Assembly: GCF_963924675.1 (NCBI RefSeq)
Contig: NC_089220.1
Coordinates: 115,584,697 to 115,648,696, forward strand
Reading direction: 5' to 3'
DNA from: Phocoena phocoena
Lineage: Eukaryota; Chordata; Mammalia; Artiodactyla; Phocoenidae
Length of the DNA stretch: 64,000 nucleotides
A program made the translations under genes and the position numbers. Below the pieces are notes generated by a model, which searched no databases, had not been told where the DNA came from, and was given only the letters and a program-made list of their open reading frames with translations. Of the stretch, positions 10,151 through 22,880 are shown in pieces (the stretch's first letter is position 1; each line of letters starts with the position of its first letter).

Positions 10151-13100
10151 TTTTCTTTGGAGAGTTATTGGCACATAGATAGTATTTAAAGTGATGAGAT
10201 GACCAAGGGAGTGGCTGTAGACCCAGAAGAAAAGAGTTCTGAGTACCAAGTCCTGGGGTTCCCCAATATTCAGGGGTTGTGGAGAAGAGAAGGACCCAGC
10301 ATAGGAGACTAGAAGGAGGAACAAGTTAGGTGAGAAGAAAAGCAAGAGAGGGGAGTGTTCTAGAAGCTGGAAGTGTTACAAGAAAGAGAGGGAAGGAATC
10401 AGGGAGAGAGTGAACAGATTGATGATTGGGAGACAGGCAGAATGACTGGAGTGATGATGCCCTTGAGTAGGAGAGAGAGCACAAGAGGAGGGCCAGCCTC
10501 AACACCCACCTTTCACCCAGAGCACTGGCGGGGGGCCAGGCAGAGTATGTGGGCCCAGGTGCTCTGTCTCCCCTCCCAACTCTGCTCTTCTCAAGGGTTT
10601 TCCCCCTTCTGCCTCCATCACCTGATCCCTTTCCTCCTCTCAGACCCATGAGGCACACAACTGGGGTAATCAGATCAAGGTCTTCCTAACCTGTGCATTG
10701 TCTTAGAGAAGTGCTAGACCTGGGCAGGACCTTAATGCTGTTCACTTGTCAAAATGAGTCCCTTCCCTCAAGGTCAGCTAGAAGCCCACCTCCCCTGGGA
10801 ACCCTTCCCTGGCCTCCACAGCCCCAGTCCACTCTGCTTTCCCCTCTTCTCTCCTCCCACTTTCTCCTCCAGCTCCAAGCCTTGAGGAGCATCCTTGTGG
10901 CCCTCGGGTGAGGTGGGGATGGAAGCCCTATTCAGCTGCCTTTCCACTTATCACCACGAGGGGGCTCAGGGCAGCAAGTGCTTATGTCAACCATGGAAGG
11001 AAGGAACTTGGGGGGAAAACAAGCATGGAATTTGGAGGCAAATTTACTCCCTTCCTGGCTTTGCAGACCACTTGTCCATGGTGGTAGTTTGCTTCATTAG
11101 TCCTGCCCGCTACAGGGCCGAGGGGGAAATCCTGGTGCTCTCAGTGAGAAATGGCCGGCTGCAGGAGAGCGTGGGGTGGATTCTTTTGGAGGAAAAGGAG
11201 GCAGAGACCCTGAACAGCTGACCCACTTCCCCACCACCACATGGCCAGTCCTTGGCAGGGCTGGGAGGTGAGCCCGGGTGTCCTGGCTTCCAGCCTTCTG
11301 TACTGTCTATACCGCAGTCCCGCCAGCCAAGGTTGAGGCGTTCCCTCCAGAGGGCAAGTTTTCTTTCAGTTACAACATGTGGGAAGCATGGGTGAGGAAC
11401 CTGGAGGAGAATGAGCCTGGGTTCCTGCCCCAAGGGAGCTCTCAAAATGCCTATGGAGATAAGGCATGAGACAAGCAGAGAACACGGCTGACAGCACATG
11501 TCAGATCGGATCAGGGTTGAAGTAGGCACCTGCACCCTGAGGGGGACTTAGGGAAGGAAGTAACCGATTTGTCCAGTTTGAGAGAACCACTTCTGATAGA
11601 CTCCCTTTCCCTGAGGGGAAGGGATGCAGCTGTGTGAATATCTACCAAGGGTGGAGGGTGTGGAGTGATGGAGAGGAACCACATTTTGACAGCAATGCTG
11701 ACCCCATCAGAATGGTGAAGGGCTGATGGGGAAATTTCTAGGGTGAAGGGAGAAACTTGGCGGCTGGGGTCATTCCTCAGAGGTGGCCACACATCTCTCT
11801 GAGTGGACAGTCATTGCTACTGCTAAGGTTCCCTCTCAGAAACCCAAGGCCCATCACCATTTGTCTGTGGAGGTGCTGGATTTCCTCGGAAAGTCTGGCT
11901 GTAGAGATTTCTTTAGAAGTTGTGTTTGTGATGATCTCATCATGGGAAATGAGGAAAGGAGGAGAGGTGCTGAATATGTTATTGTGCTGAAAGTCCTGTT
12001 TTAAGAAAACAAATGCAAGATTGTATTCATTAGAAAATGCCAGCCACAAACGTGGGAAAAGCAGTTAAGCCAATGAGGCATAATACCCCACATCTGATGC
12101 GGGAACCTTGGGTGAGGTGGGCCGGTAGGAAGAAAGCCTGGTTTCCAGCTGGTGGGAAGAAGCAGGGAGGGAAGTGCCCTGTAAGAGGATTGAGACTTTG
12201 GTCACTGACTGGAGATGCTGCCACTCACACAACTTGTCTCGGGTCATCTTCCCCAGCAGCAGGGATCCAAGTGGAGACCTGGCAGTGGCCAAGACATGGT
12301 CCGAGAGAGGCTCACTTCCATCACACACTGTATTTCTTCCAAAGAGAGGGACAGTGGCCTAAGAGAAGACAGGGAGGGAAAGGGGGCCAGGACTGGCAAT
12401 CGGTGGTCCTGCCCCAGCAATTAGAGATTGACATAAAGAACTGGCAGGTTAAGAATGACCCATAAGGGAGGACTGAATAAATTGTTCTCAGCACTGGGGC
12501 AGTGAAGCCTTCCCTTGTGTCCCTACCAGGATTGAGGCTATGGTAAGATGTCCTGAAGACGCCCAGGCACACTTTTTCAAGCCCAACTAAAACCAAATGA
12601 CCATACTGAGAACATGTGACTGAAAACAGCAATATTAGTACTTAAGATTTAGCACCTGGATTGAGATTGGGGTTTCTGGATTTCAAGAGGTTTATCCACT
12701 GTCTTCCTTACAAGGATCTCCACTGCCAACTTCAGAGGCTGGACCCCTTGTTCTCCGTGCCTTATTCTTCTAGCTGGAACTCTTTGTCATCCTGTTATGT
12801 GCTCTCTTCTCTGAGTCTGTCATAGGCCAAACCTAAGAGCAGGACTAGGGTGAGGGTGCCGTAAATGAGACATCTATGATGGAAACTTGAAGGAGGTACT
12901 CACTCTCAGGGCCCTGCAAGTGCTAATAACTCAACTACTTTCACGTGATTAGAAGTCATTAGAAAAAACCCAACTCCCATTGTGATGACAGATTTCCCTT
13001 GGCATTATGGTACAGTTTTTATGTTCTTGTTTTGTTCTTTAATTCTGGCCTAACCCTCCTATTGGGAGGACGACCCTGACCCTCCAGCAGCAGGATACAG

Positions 13101-13280
13101 GCTCTGAGATGGATTCCTAGGACTGGGAGCATTGTAAACCTGGGTTATGGAGAAGGGGGAAGCAAGGGGGAGGGGGCGGAATGGCTCCAATTGGGACATA
13201 ATGAAGAAGGGATGGTGGGTCGGATAGAGGTAGCTAGTTATACAAGCCTGGTTAGGGGTTAGGGGGTGTTTTGTTATTTT
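10151..13280. other. intergenic, nothing identified
   Basis: Mixed-composition DNA. Open frames on both strands are short and overlapping and have no recognisable domain. I see no clear interspersed repeat or splice-site-bounded exon. Confidence 0.6.
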
Positions 13281-13281
13281 G

Positions 13282-13300
13282 GAGACAGAGAGAGAGAGAG

Positions 13301-13346
<46 letters not shown>
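13282..13346 (+). repeat. (GA)n then (TG)n microsatellite
   Basis: An uninterrupted GA run passes directly into about 20 TG units ending at tgtgttgggg. It is likely to vary in length between individuals. Confidence 0.95.
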
Positions 13347-13349
13347 GGG

Positions 13350-14490
13350 GGTGAAGTGTTCCCAGATGATCCTCCCAGGAGGATTATTATTTTAATAATC
13401 ATTTAACAATAAATGTTATTATTTTATTTTGCCAGCCAGAAGCTTCCAGCCGGAAGTATTTGGATCTAGACACCTGAAGTCTACTCCAATACTCAAGTGC
13501 CAGAAATAAGAAACTTTCTAGCAGGAACCTGCAGTAGTCACTCTACACCATATTCAACTCTACACTGGATCCATTCATTCAGGGAAATGGAGTTGACATA
13601 GACAGTCTGGGCTGGCTGGCTGGATCCAGATCGGCAGCCCTGGGAGCCCTAAATGAGTGAGCGGGGCAGGTTGGGGGATGTGGCCTTTGCCAAGACATTA
13701 AGGACTTGAGGCCTGAAAATGCAGACAACTCAGGAGGTGATTTGCAGCAACCAGCCTGAGTGGAGGTAGGCCAATGCCAAGATATTGGTGTCACAGGGAT
13801 CCTCGGAAAAAACGCTCAAATTGGGCCTTAAACCCTCAGTGCTACCAAGAATTGATTTTTCTTTCTTTCTTACAGACGTGAAATATTTTGAGTATTGGCC
13901 TTAGGTGAGGCATGTCAATGTCTCTAAGCTGCTTTCTGAAAGATGGACTGCTTAGCTGCTCTACAGAGTCAAAAACAACTGTATAGCCCCCACTTTAAAG
14001 CTAGGTTAAGGAATCCAGTTGCTGGATTTAAGAGTATTCAAACAGGTGAGGGAGACACTTGTCCTTTTGTATGTAAAAGGAGGCCAAAGGAAATTGTCTT
14101 TGAATTTCACCATGAACTCAGAATTTCTGTCCTGGGGAGAGTAATAAGAGGGCCAGGACACCCCTTCCCTTTGCCAGAATGGTGGTCTGATGTTCCTTAT
14201 AGGTAGCCTGGGGAGGACAAGACTATGAAGGGTCACCATTCCTCCCTCATCAATCCTGAGTGAGCAATGGCAATTCGAGGGCCAGGCCAAGGGCTGGAAG
14301 CAATCCGGGGCCAGGGTGGCAGCTCCACAATGCCTTCAGGAGCCAGGCTCCATCTGACTTTCTCCCCTGCCACCCTTACTTAGCTTTTGTCCTAATGGTT
14401 GCAAGATGGCTGCTTTACTGTCTGGTTTTGTGTCTGCACTTCAGGCACAAAGAGAAAAGGGAGTGAAAGGCAAAAGGCAAGGCTCATGCC
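13350..14490. other. intergenic, one possible old repeat
   Basis: At 14290-14470, gcttcaggagccaggctcc-like text and gttgcaagatggctgcttta resemble an old interspersed repeat that also appears around 28830-29230 and 44345-44470. I cannot name it. The rest shows nothing. Confidence 0.5.
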
Positions 14491-14499
14491 AGATAAGCC

Positions 14500-15090
14500 T
14501 GCTCTTTTCTATTTTTTTAATTGTGGAAAAATAAACACAACATAAAATTTATCTTCGCCACTTTTAAGTGTATAGTTCAGTAGTAAGTGCATTCACATCG
14601 TTGTGCAATCAATCGCCAGTCTCTTTTCAGCAAAACTGAAACTCTGTACCCATTAAACAATAACTCCCCATTCTCCCTCTCCCAGTCCCTGGCAACCACC
14701 ATTCTACTTTCTGTCTCCATGAATTTGACTACATTAGTACCTCATATAAGTGGAATCATACAATATTTGTCTTTCTGTGGTTGGCTTTTTTCACTTAGCA
14801 TAATGTCCTCAAGGTTCATCCATGTTCTGTCATGTGTCAGAATTTCCTTCCTTTTTAAGGCTGAATAATATTCCATTTTATTGATGGACACTTGCATTGC
14901 TTCCACCTTTTGGCTATTGTGAATAATGCTGCTATGAATATGGATGTACAAATATCTCTGAGACACTCATTTCAATTCTTTTGGATACACCCAGAAGTAG
15001 AATTGTTGGATCCTATGGTAGTTCTATCTCTAGATTTTTGAGGAACCACCATGATGTTTTCGATGGTGTCAACAATCTCCTTTAACAAAG
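14500..15090 (-). mobile_element. antisense L1 3' region
   Basis: Text such as acataaaatttatcttcgcc, tgtatagttcagtagtaagt, gtggaatcatacaatatttg and gaataatattccatttta is the antisense of an old mammalian L1 3' part. Frames are broken. Confidence 0.75.
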
Positions 15091-16090
15091 GGCTTTCCCT
15101 GAAGCCCCAACCAGTGAATTTCACTTCCATCTCATTGGCCACATTAGATCATGTGACTGCCTCTAGCTACAAAGGGAGTCTGAGGAAGACTGTATTTTCA
15201 ACTAGGCATAGAACAAACATTCCCTGACTTGAGGAGATTCCTGCGTGCTGGGATGGTCTAGCTGTTTGTGTCCAGGGCCAAATGTCTGAGTCGCAGCTGA
15301 GCCTGTCCTACAGACACTCTGCCTATCCCCTGCCCACAGTGTTTGCCCTTTCTGGGGGGTATCAGCACCCTATTAAGCCACTGCTTCCAGGAATGACAGC
15401 CAGTACTCATTTCCTTCCCTCCTGACTTGATCTCTCTAGCAATTATGATAAAAGTCTTCCCCCAGCCTCTGCCATAAACTATATACTATACAGTTTATGC
15501 TATAAACTACCCTGTGCTGTTCCTTCACTGTCCATCACGGCTGAATTGTGCCTTCCCTGCCAGACTGTAAGTCCTCTGGGACAGGACCTGTGTCACCACT
15601 TTGGGGCACAAAGCACAGGACTGACTCCTGGTGGAGGAAAGGAAAGCAAATTCCTCTAGATTAGTTCTAAGTCCTGCTGTGGGGCTCCTGGATCTCTCAG
15701 CTCAGGGGCACCTCTCCCTGGGATGCTTCTCCCCCAGGTCTTGAGGCCTATTCGGGGCTACTCATACTGAGAACTGTGAGGCCAGGCCCAGGCTGGACAG
15801 GGCTGGACAGAGCAGAGAGAAGCAGTGTGGATTGGACGGGAGGCTGATGACCTTCAAGAACTCTGGACCAGATGGCCTGGCCTTGATCCCTCCACTCTCT
15901 GCCCCATCCCTAGGAGCAGTCACACAGACACAGCCATTATCAAACTTACATTCAGAAACACATGCGCACTTAGATTCAGAGAGTTACTCACAGGTGTTCA
16001 CAAATACAGACACCCATGCCTCACTGCCACACACAAACACACTATAATTAAGTTTGAATTCAGCACTTACATGCAAGAGGGCAAATCTCG
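15091..16090. other. intergenic, L2-like piece only
   Basis: About 15535-15640 (gccttccctgccagactgtaa..., gggacaggacctgtgtc) resembles an L2 3' end. Nothing else is identified. Confidence 0.5.
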
Positions 16091-16094
16091 GTTC

Positions 16095-16262
16095 CTCCAC
16101 TTGATGGTTGGATATCCTTAAGTAAGTTACCTATCTCCTTGTGTCTTAATTTCCTTATTTGTGAAAATGAGGATAATAATAGCATTACCTCATTGCATTG
16201 CTGGAAAGATGAAATGAGATAAAATGGTAAAGAGCTTAAAACAGTGGCTGACACACAGAGGT
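16095..16262 (+). repeat. MIR SINE relic
   Basis: Runs taagttacctatctccttg, ttccttatttgtgaaaatgagg, ataatagcattacctcat and ends near aaacagtggctgacacacag, the order of the MIR core and 3' part. Confidence 0.8.
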
Positions 16263-16329
16263 GAGCATGTATTCATGCATATTTCCTAAGCCCTCTCTCA
16301 TATTGCTGCTGAAACTTGGTGGTGGGTCC

Positions 16330-16450
16330 GGCCATAAGACAAATTGGAGTCCCTTTATCTCTCTGAGCCTCAGTTTTCTCACCTGTAAAATGGGGATAAT
16401 ATTATCTACATGGTCCAGCTGTTGTGAGGATTTAAAGAGGCCCCACATGG
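16330..16450 (+). repeat. MIR SINE relic
   Basis: Includes tctctgagcctcagttttct, cacctgtaaaatggggataa and ttgtgaggatttaaagagg, typical of MIR. It lies 0.9 kb upstream of CD276 exon 1. Confidence 0.8.
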
Positions 16451-16569
16451 AAAGCTCTTAGTCTCTACCCTGGCCCACAGAGGACTGCTACACTTTAGCT
16501 GTTGCTGTCTGTAACTAATGGAGAACAGGTCAGAGAATAGGTGCAGGGGCCGGATGTGCCAAGGCAGAG

Positions 16570-16645
16570 GCCTGACCCCCATCTCTCCCCAGGCTGGAGG
16601 TTCAAGCCTGACCCCCCCATCTCCTCCCAGGCTGGAACTGGTTCC
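16570..16645 (+). repeat. two-copy direct repeat, about 36-38 bp
   Basis: Two adjacent imperfect copies begin at 16570 and 16606. Each holds gcctgaccccc, a pyrimidine run and ccaggctgga. They lie 0.7 kb upstream of exon 1. No function is apparent. Confidence 0.75.
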
Positions 16646-17239
16646 TATAAAGACAGAGCCCCAGGTCATGGGGAGGGGGTTGGGGCAGTGTCAGAGCTGC
16701 TCCCCCTTTGGGGGCCTGGGGTAGCCACTAGCCTGGCATGGGGCTGGGGGCAGGGCTGGCCGGGTGGCCGGGGGCGGAAGGAAAAGGGGAAAACCAGCTA
16801 GGTGGAAATTACCCTGCGGTTGGCTCAGGCGCCCACGACACACTGTATTTATAGAGAGCTCCCGGCAGCTCTCAATGCCTCACAGTCGAATTAACCCTTT
16901 CCAGGCCACGGTACCAGCCTGGTGGCAGAGAACACTGGACTGGGGGTCAGACAGCCAGATCTGAGCTCCGGCTCTGCTGCCAGCGGCCTGGAGGGGGAGC
17001 TGGGGTGGTCAGTGACCATTCACCTGTCCCCCTAGCAGAAAATAAACTTCGGATCTTGGGAGGGTGGGACAGGGTGGGAGATGGGCAGAGATCAGACCAG
17101 CGCGCCTTTACTAGGGCCCCCGCGTGGGTCTGGACCCGGGTCAGGGGCGAGTCTCGGCCGGGTGTCCTGCCCAGCGGGCGGGCTCAGGCCTCTGCCCCAA
17201 ACCTTCGCCGCGGGTCCAATCCCGCCTCTGGGGCGCACC

Positions 17240-17402
17240 CGCCTTTCCGGGCCTGCAGCTTCCTCCAGCCCGCCCCGCCCCTCGGACTCCCGGGGCCGCC
17301 CCCGGACCCCTTTCGCGCCCGGCCTCGCGGCGGCGGCGGCGGCGGCGGCGACTCGGCAGCGCTCCGCCGCGTCCCCGAGTCCCGGGAGTCAGGCGCGGCG
17401 CG
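17240..17402 (+). other. CD276: CD276 exon 1 (5' UTR), start uncertain
   Basis: Exon 1 is non-coding. Its 3' end is set by a consensus donor, cg|gtgagt, after 17402, inside the CpG island and just after a CGG repeat. The first acceptor that joins to a B7-H3 signal peptide is at 33077, which leaves an intron of 15.7 kb, as in other mammals. The 5' end given here is only a guess, placed just upstream of the GC box; CpG-island promoters often have spread-out start sites. Confidence 0.7.
17328..17350 (+). repeat. CGG trinucleotide repeat in exon 1
   Basis: About 7.7 perfect CGG units lie in the proposed 5' UTR, 52 bases before the exon 1 donor. CGG tracts in CpG-island 5' UTRs are common and can vary in length. 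The copy number here is short. Confidence 0.9.
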
Positions 17403-20149
17403 GTGAGTGCTTGCGTGGCGGGCTCGGCGCGCGTCCGGGCGGCCTTTGTTTGCGGCCGAGCCCTGCCCCGGGCTGCCGGGCAGCGTGCCTGCTGCAGGGC
17501 TGCTAGAGCGGGCGGTGAGCCCCCTCTCTCGCAGGGCGCCCCCACCCCAGCCCTCTCCTTGGGCCCGGGATGGCCTCCGCGCGGGGAGCACGGTGGACCC
17601 CGGCTCTGGGTCCCGGAGGAGGCAGGGGGCTACCAGAGTCCAGCCCCGCCCCCAACCTTGCCTCCCCTCCCTGGCCGGCGGGGCCCGGGGCAGTGTGGGA
17701 CCTGCCCTCTCCCGAGAAGCCGCTGGAGGAGGCTGGGCGGGTAGCTGTGATCGCGGAGGCCCTGGGTGTGCAGGGGGAACAGAGGCAGATCTGTCATTGT
17801 GTTGATGATTCTGGAAAGCTTCACGAAGCCGCTAGCTGGAGCTAGGAGGGAAGTAGAGTCTCGCGGAGTCCCTGCAGAGGAAAACACCCTGACCTGACCA
17901 CTAGTTCTGAGGAGGGAGAGGTGCCAGGGAGAGGAGGACGAGGGGCTGGATCGGGGAGGGGGGTCCATTCTGCCTGGCCCAGAAGGATGAAGGAGTGGGT
18001 GACTGGAGGGCTTCCACGGGCAGCAGTGGGCTCGAGGGGACAGATTCTGAGAAGGACAGGCAGGGACAGCTGGCCTGGGTGAAGGGATGCATAGTTGTTG
18101 GAGGGTGGGAGGCAGAGCACGAGGGAGCAGGGGTGGGGCCATTTGGGCTTGGGAAGTCTCAGGGAGATGGTGGGTGGGGTAGGATGGAGAAGGGGTGGAG
18201 GAAAGGTAGGGACCCAGGGTGGGGACACACTAGAGGGGAGGGGATTGGATTGAATCCCAGTGTCCCAGGTCCTCTATTGCTGCGTAGCTAGCGAATTGGC
18301 AGGTTTGGGGGCCTAAGGCAGTGAAACGCCAGAAAAAGGGATTTCTTTCTCAGCCAAACCTGCCCTAATGAGAAATGCGTGATGGATGACTCAGATATGG
18401 GATCTTATCATCGAGGAAAACGTTAAGCAAATAGGAAGGCAAAAACCATTGGGGAGTTGGGAGGGTTTGTTTGACTTAATTGAGAAAAACTATTTACCTT
18501 CAAATTGGATGTGGATATGGATAATTGTAGATAAGTCTGATTTCATCATTAAATGAAGGCCCTAGGTCCTTTTCTTACATGCTTGTCTCTAGCAGTTAGC
18601 TTCTATGTTAGAAAGTAATGAAGCTGTTCTGTTTTTAAGAGAGTTCTTTATTTAGTTCAGCCTCCTCTCTGACTCCCTCTTGCCTCCCAGAAGTCCCTAG
18701 GAAATCTGATGCTGTGCAGCCTTCCTTGTAGTTTGGGGCCCTGCACACAGGTGGGTGCTTTTGGAGGCTGAGAGAAATTGAAGTCTAAACTTGAATTTTA
18801 ACTCTAAACACGTCCAGTGGGTTGGGCTGATCTGAGTGGCAGGGCTCTGAGGCTGTGGGTATGAGTGGTGGCTCATATTTCCAGCTCTTTAGGAAATGGG
18901 AATATTTTGGGTGAGTATAGATTAAGCATTAACACTTACGTTAACCATTAAGCATGGAAATCTTTCTCCGCTGTATTACACATATCACAGTTTTTGCACT
19001 AAGGACTTTTGTATAGCAAAGGGACCCTTGAGGGAGTGAGCTTTGCACTAAGTGGCTTCAGTGATGCTTGTATTGGTCCCATGACTGACTTTGGAATTCT
19101 TTTCTGTCTTCAATGACATCACTGGTGGTTTCTCCTGCCTGCTTTCAGTGAGCTTTCCAATTCATTCCAGACTCCTGTGTTCCAAGAAATCAGGCAATCC
19201 AGCTTGTTAGAGATGGGAAGCCTACATTAAAGCAAGCCCAAGGATGAGAAGGGGTTCTGGGATTTGAGGACCGCTTTTCCTTCCTGTCCTCAGCCCTCTG
19301 CACCTCTGTCTGGGCACCCAATGGAAGCAGGTTGGCTGAATGTCTGAGATACCCAGATGACTGATAGCTGGGTCAGGTGCTTGAATGTTTGTGGAAAGGA
19401 CAGTTATAGAAGTGTTGTCCCTTCTGTAGAGCCTGTGTCCTTATTCTGCTGAGGTGGACTTCTGAAAGTTCCGGTGGGAATTCCTCTATCCTTAAACTGT
19501 AACCTTCTATGGAGTCGTCAATCTTCATTCTTTGGAGTAGGATTTGGGTTTGATGCTGAGCTGAGCAATACTGTTTGGGGTCAGAGACCGAGTGTGATCA
19601 TAGAGCCGTAAGCTGGGATTCCACAGCACCCAAAGAGACTCCTAGAAAGTGTTGTAGAACAAGTGTCTGGCTTATTGCAGGCTGCTTCTTGGTTGGACAT
19701 ACAGGGCTTGTGCTATGTGAAGAAAAATTACCGAAATCCAAGCAGCCTCTGAGATTAACAGAGCCTGAACCCGTGGCCCTGAGTCACGGGGTCAGGTGAG
19801 GAGGAAGAAGGGCAGGCAGGATGATGTCACTGCCCATGAGCTTATCCTCTGAGTGGGTGGCCACTTCCATTGCTGTCCTTTTCCCACACCCCCAGGGCGG
19901 GAATGACAGGGAGGTCCACTGGCAAAAGAGGGAAGGCATAGTCAGGGCCTGGGGGAGGAGGGCAAAGAGGGTGGGAACCGGTCCATGTGGTCTTTGAGAA
20001 ATTTCTTTTGGTCTCGTTGGCTCAGAATGGATCAGACATCTGGGAGAGGGCCACGTGTGCTTGCTTTATGTAACCCTTGCCTGCCAACCCCAGTTCTGCC
20101 ACCCCTGCAGTAAGAGATTCCAGATAGGCGCATTGAGTTTTCAGGTTTG

Positions 20150-20310
20150 GAGGGTGGGGCTGTGATGGATGCAGTCCTATGAGGTAGGGTATCATTAGTT
20201 CCATTGTATAGATGGGTAAACTGAGGCCCAGAAAGAAGTCCTGTGCCCAAAGACATGCATTTGGCAAATTTTGGGGCTGGGATGCTGTCTCCCTCCAGAA
20301 CTGGCTCTTT
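20150..20310 (-). repeat. MIR relic, antisense
   Basis: Includes tatgaggtagggtatcatta, ccattgtatagatgggtaaa and ctgaggcccagaaagaagtc in antisense MIR order. Confidence 0.75.
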
Positions 20311-21119
20311 CTGCCACTCTGGAGGCAGACACAATCTTTACCCCTCATTCTGGAGCCTGATAAGATGTGCTAAGGGTCCCCACAGCACGGCAGAGGATTC
20401 ATCTGGGGAGCTGGGGAGAGGTATCCCAGACTAGTTGTCCTTGCAGCCCAGTTGGAACCATTGCTGAGAATTCTTACTCTTCGAGAGGCCTGGTCCTCAG
20501 CACACTCATGCCTTTCAGGAGTCCCTCTTACACCCTCCAGTTCTGACCAGTGCTCCCAGACAGCTGCCCCCATTCTTCCTCGTTCCCTTTGTGGTCCAGA
20601 GAATGAATGCCTCCTCCACACCCCTAATGCCTTTGGGCCTTTGACCTTCCTGAGGCTTAGGGAGGGTATGTTGGAGGGAACCCGCTGGGAGTGGGGTTTG
20701 AGAAACATCTTTTGTTGGGAGCCTGCGAGCAGGGAGAGATACTACCTCTGGGAGGCAGGGCTCCCAGGTCACCCTAAATCAGTGTAGGCTCCTAGGAACT
20801 GGGCCTCCCATGGGGGAGACACTGGAATGTGTACTTATGGGGATGGCCCTGTACTGGGGGATGTGGTGGCAGCAGGGGCAGTAGGGGCTTGAGCCCACTG
20901 GGAGGAGGAAGGGAGAGAGGACCACCAGGGATGAGCCAGACACAGAGATGGAGCTGAATTGTGATTTGCTGCTTTGGAGCTTGGGTGCTGGTGGGGTCCT
21001 AGGAGCAAAGGGGGTCAGAGAAAGAGTACTGTTCCCAGGGACCTAGATGTATAGATGTATAGCCTGACAGAGGAGGCTCAGTGCAGAGGATCCCAGGAGG
21101 ACTTTTCCCCATGCCCATG

Positions 21120-21355
21120 GCAATAATAATAAAAGTAGTAATAATCGTTACCACTGTTTGAGTGCTAGGGGCTTTAAGTCCTCTCTGTATGTTATTTTAT
21201 TCTTACAGCAGTTCTGTGGGGTAGGGATTGTTACCAGCTTTTTAGGGATGTGGAATCAAATCTCAAAGAGGTTAAGTCACTTAAACTTGATCATGTATGT
21301 GTCTAGCAAGGCTTCCGAGTTAGAATCTGAACCTAGGCCTGCCTGCTGTACCTGA
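21120..21355 (-). repeat. MIR relic, antisense
   Basis: aataataataaaagtagtaa, ttacagcagttctgtggggt, caaagaggttaagtcactta and gaatctgaacctaggcctgc follow antisense MIR order over about 235 bases, nearly full length. Confidence 0.8.
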
Positions 21356-22039
21356 GCTCAAACTGTACCCTGGGGCAGGCAAGGCAGTCTGATGATGCCA
21401 TTTAACAAGTGAGGAATTGAGGCCCAGGGCCACTTGTGAGCAGGCCCTTAGTCACCTCTCATGGTGATTGATGACTGAGCGTGACAGCCTACACTCGTTT
21501 CTCTAGGCTCAGATTCCCATCTCTATGATGGGCATGGAAGTGGGCACTGGACAGGTGAACTCCAAGGAGCCTTCAAGCTCTGAGGACTAGTGGCGCCTGC
21601 TACACTCGAGGAGGAATCCCTGGAGATCCAGAGGGGCTGGTGCTTAGGTAGAGAGGTGCAGCATTGTTTTGCCAGGGTGAACCTCTTTCAGGGTAGAAAC
21701 CTAAAGAATGTGAAGGCAGGGAGGTATTTAGGTAGAACACATCTGGAGTAAGTGGACCCTTCCTTGAGTGAAGTCTGGAAAGGCTTCTGGAAGGGATGGG
21801 GTTTCCAGACATATCTAGGTAGGCACTTAACAGGACTCAGCAGAAGTTGAGTGAATGCAGATATATGTGTCACAGGCCTGCCGGGGCTTGACCTGGGATC
21901 CGCGCTCTGATTTGGTCTTATGCTCTCTCATGCCTTCCCCTCCTCTCTCCACTCCCCTCCTTTGAATCCTTTTTTTCTGGCCAGACCTCTTCTGAGCTAA
22001 GTGTAGCTTTCACTTTTTTTCCAGGGTTCTGTTTCTGAT

Positions 22040-22066
22040 GGTGTGTGTGTGTGTGTGTGTGTGTGT
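22040..22066 (+). repeat. (GT)n microsatellite
   Basis: About 13 GT units in CD276 intron 1. Confidence 0.95.
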
Positions 22067-22674
22067 ACCTCCCGTGTGCACCCATGTGCGTGTATAGCCT
22101 CTGCACACACTTCCAGTTCTGAGATGGTGTCACACTGCCTTGTCAAGTGGCTGTTGAACCCTGGAAGATGCAAACTCATTTTGTGCTGGCCCCTCAGCCA
22201 GAAGAGGATGTGAGAGGCAGGCCAGCTGCTGTAGCAAAAGTCACCATGTTCTCAGATCTACTGAGATGTCTATGTTCTCTCTGGTTTTGCCTCCTCCGGT
22301 TCTGATGCCCTGACTTCAGTGTGGAGAGGGTGCCTCGGTGGGGATGGTCTGGCTTGGGGAGGCCAGGGGCTCTGCTCTGTCCTGTTCTCCCTCTTCTTGT
22401 TCTTCCTATAAGCCATAAGGGAAGCAAGCTGCGGATGCCAGCCCCACTCTCCTGGGCTGGCGCTGATGACACACTGCTGTCTTGACTTACACAGAAATCA
22501 CTTGGAGAGAAAGAATTGATTTCTTCTCTTGGGTGAGATCGTGGGGGTGGGGAGCAGTGCCAAGTGGACAGCCTTGAACTCCAAAGGCCCAGACTGACTC
22601 ATTATCAGGAAAAAGGAAGGCCAACAGGATTCCCAGGGAACTCTGGAGATCCCCTCGACTCTTTCCCCAGACTC

Positions 22675-22880
22675 CATTTATAGAGCACCTATACTAACTA
22701 GGACAGTTTAGATAATTTTGCTCAGTTGAGTCCTATAATCGTTCTATGAAGGTGGAGTTTAAATTCCTATTGTACAAATGAGCAAACGGAGACTTAGAGA
22801 GGATGTTTTCCCAAAGTTGCGTGGCTAGGAAGTGACAGAGTCTGGATTTGAACCTATATCTCTGACTCCAGAGTCATCTT
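22675..22880 (-). repeat. MIR relic, antisense
   Basis: tatagagcacctatactaac, ttgtacaaatgagcaaacgg, agacttagagagg and ctggatttgaacctatatct fit antisense MIR. A second, shorter one follows at about 22950-23080. Confidence 0.75.

Larger units (their letters stand above)
17100..17560. promoter_or_regulatory. CpG island promoter of CD276
   Basis: This is the only long stretch in the window that is both very GC-rich and dense in CpG. It covers the proposed first exon. A GC-box-like run (cccgccccgcccctcgg, Sp1-type) ends near 17285 and a CGG repeat lies at 17328-17350. No TATA box sits just upstream; a TATA-like tatttatag occurs near 16847, too far from the exon 1 donor to be clearly linked. Island position plus the donor at 17403 make it the likely CD276 promoter. 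Confidence 0.8.

Noticed and set aside
1..17000. Exons of NPTN upstream
   Set aside because: In human it lies about 50 kb from CD276. No Ig-domain or neuroplastin-like text is visible here.
17005..17805. Overlapping long open frames on both strands at the CpG island
   Set aside because: High GC content removes stop codons in all frames. The region has the position and donor of CD276 exon 1, and none of the frames has a recognisable domain.
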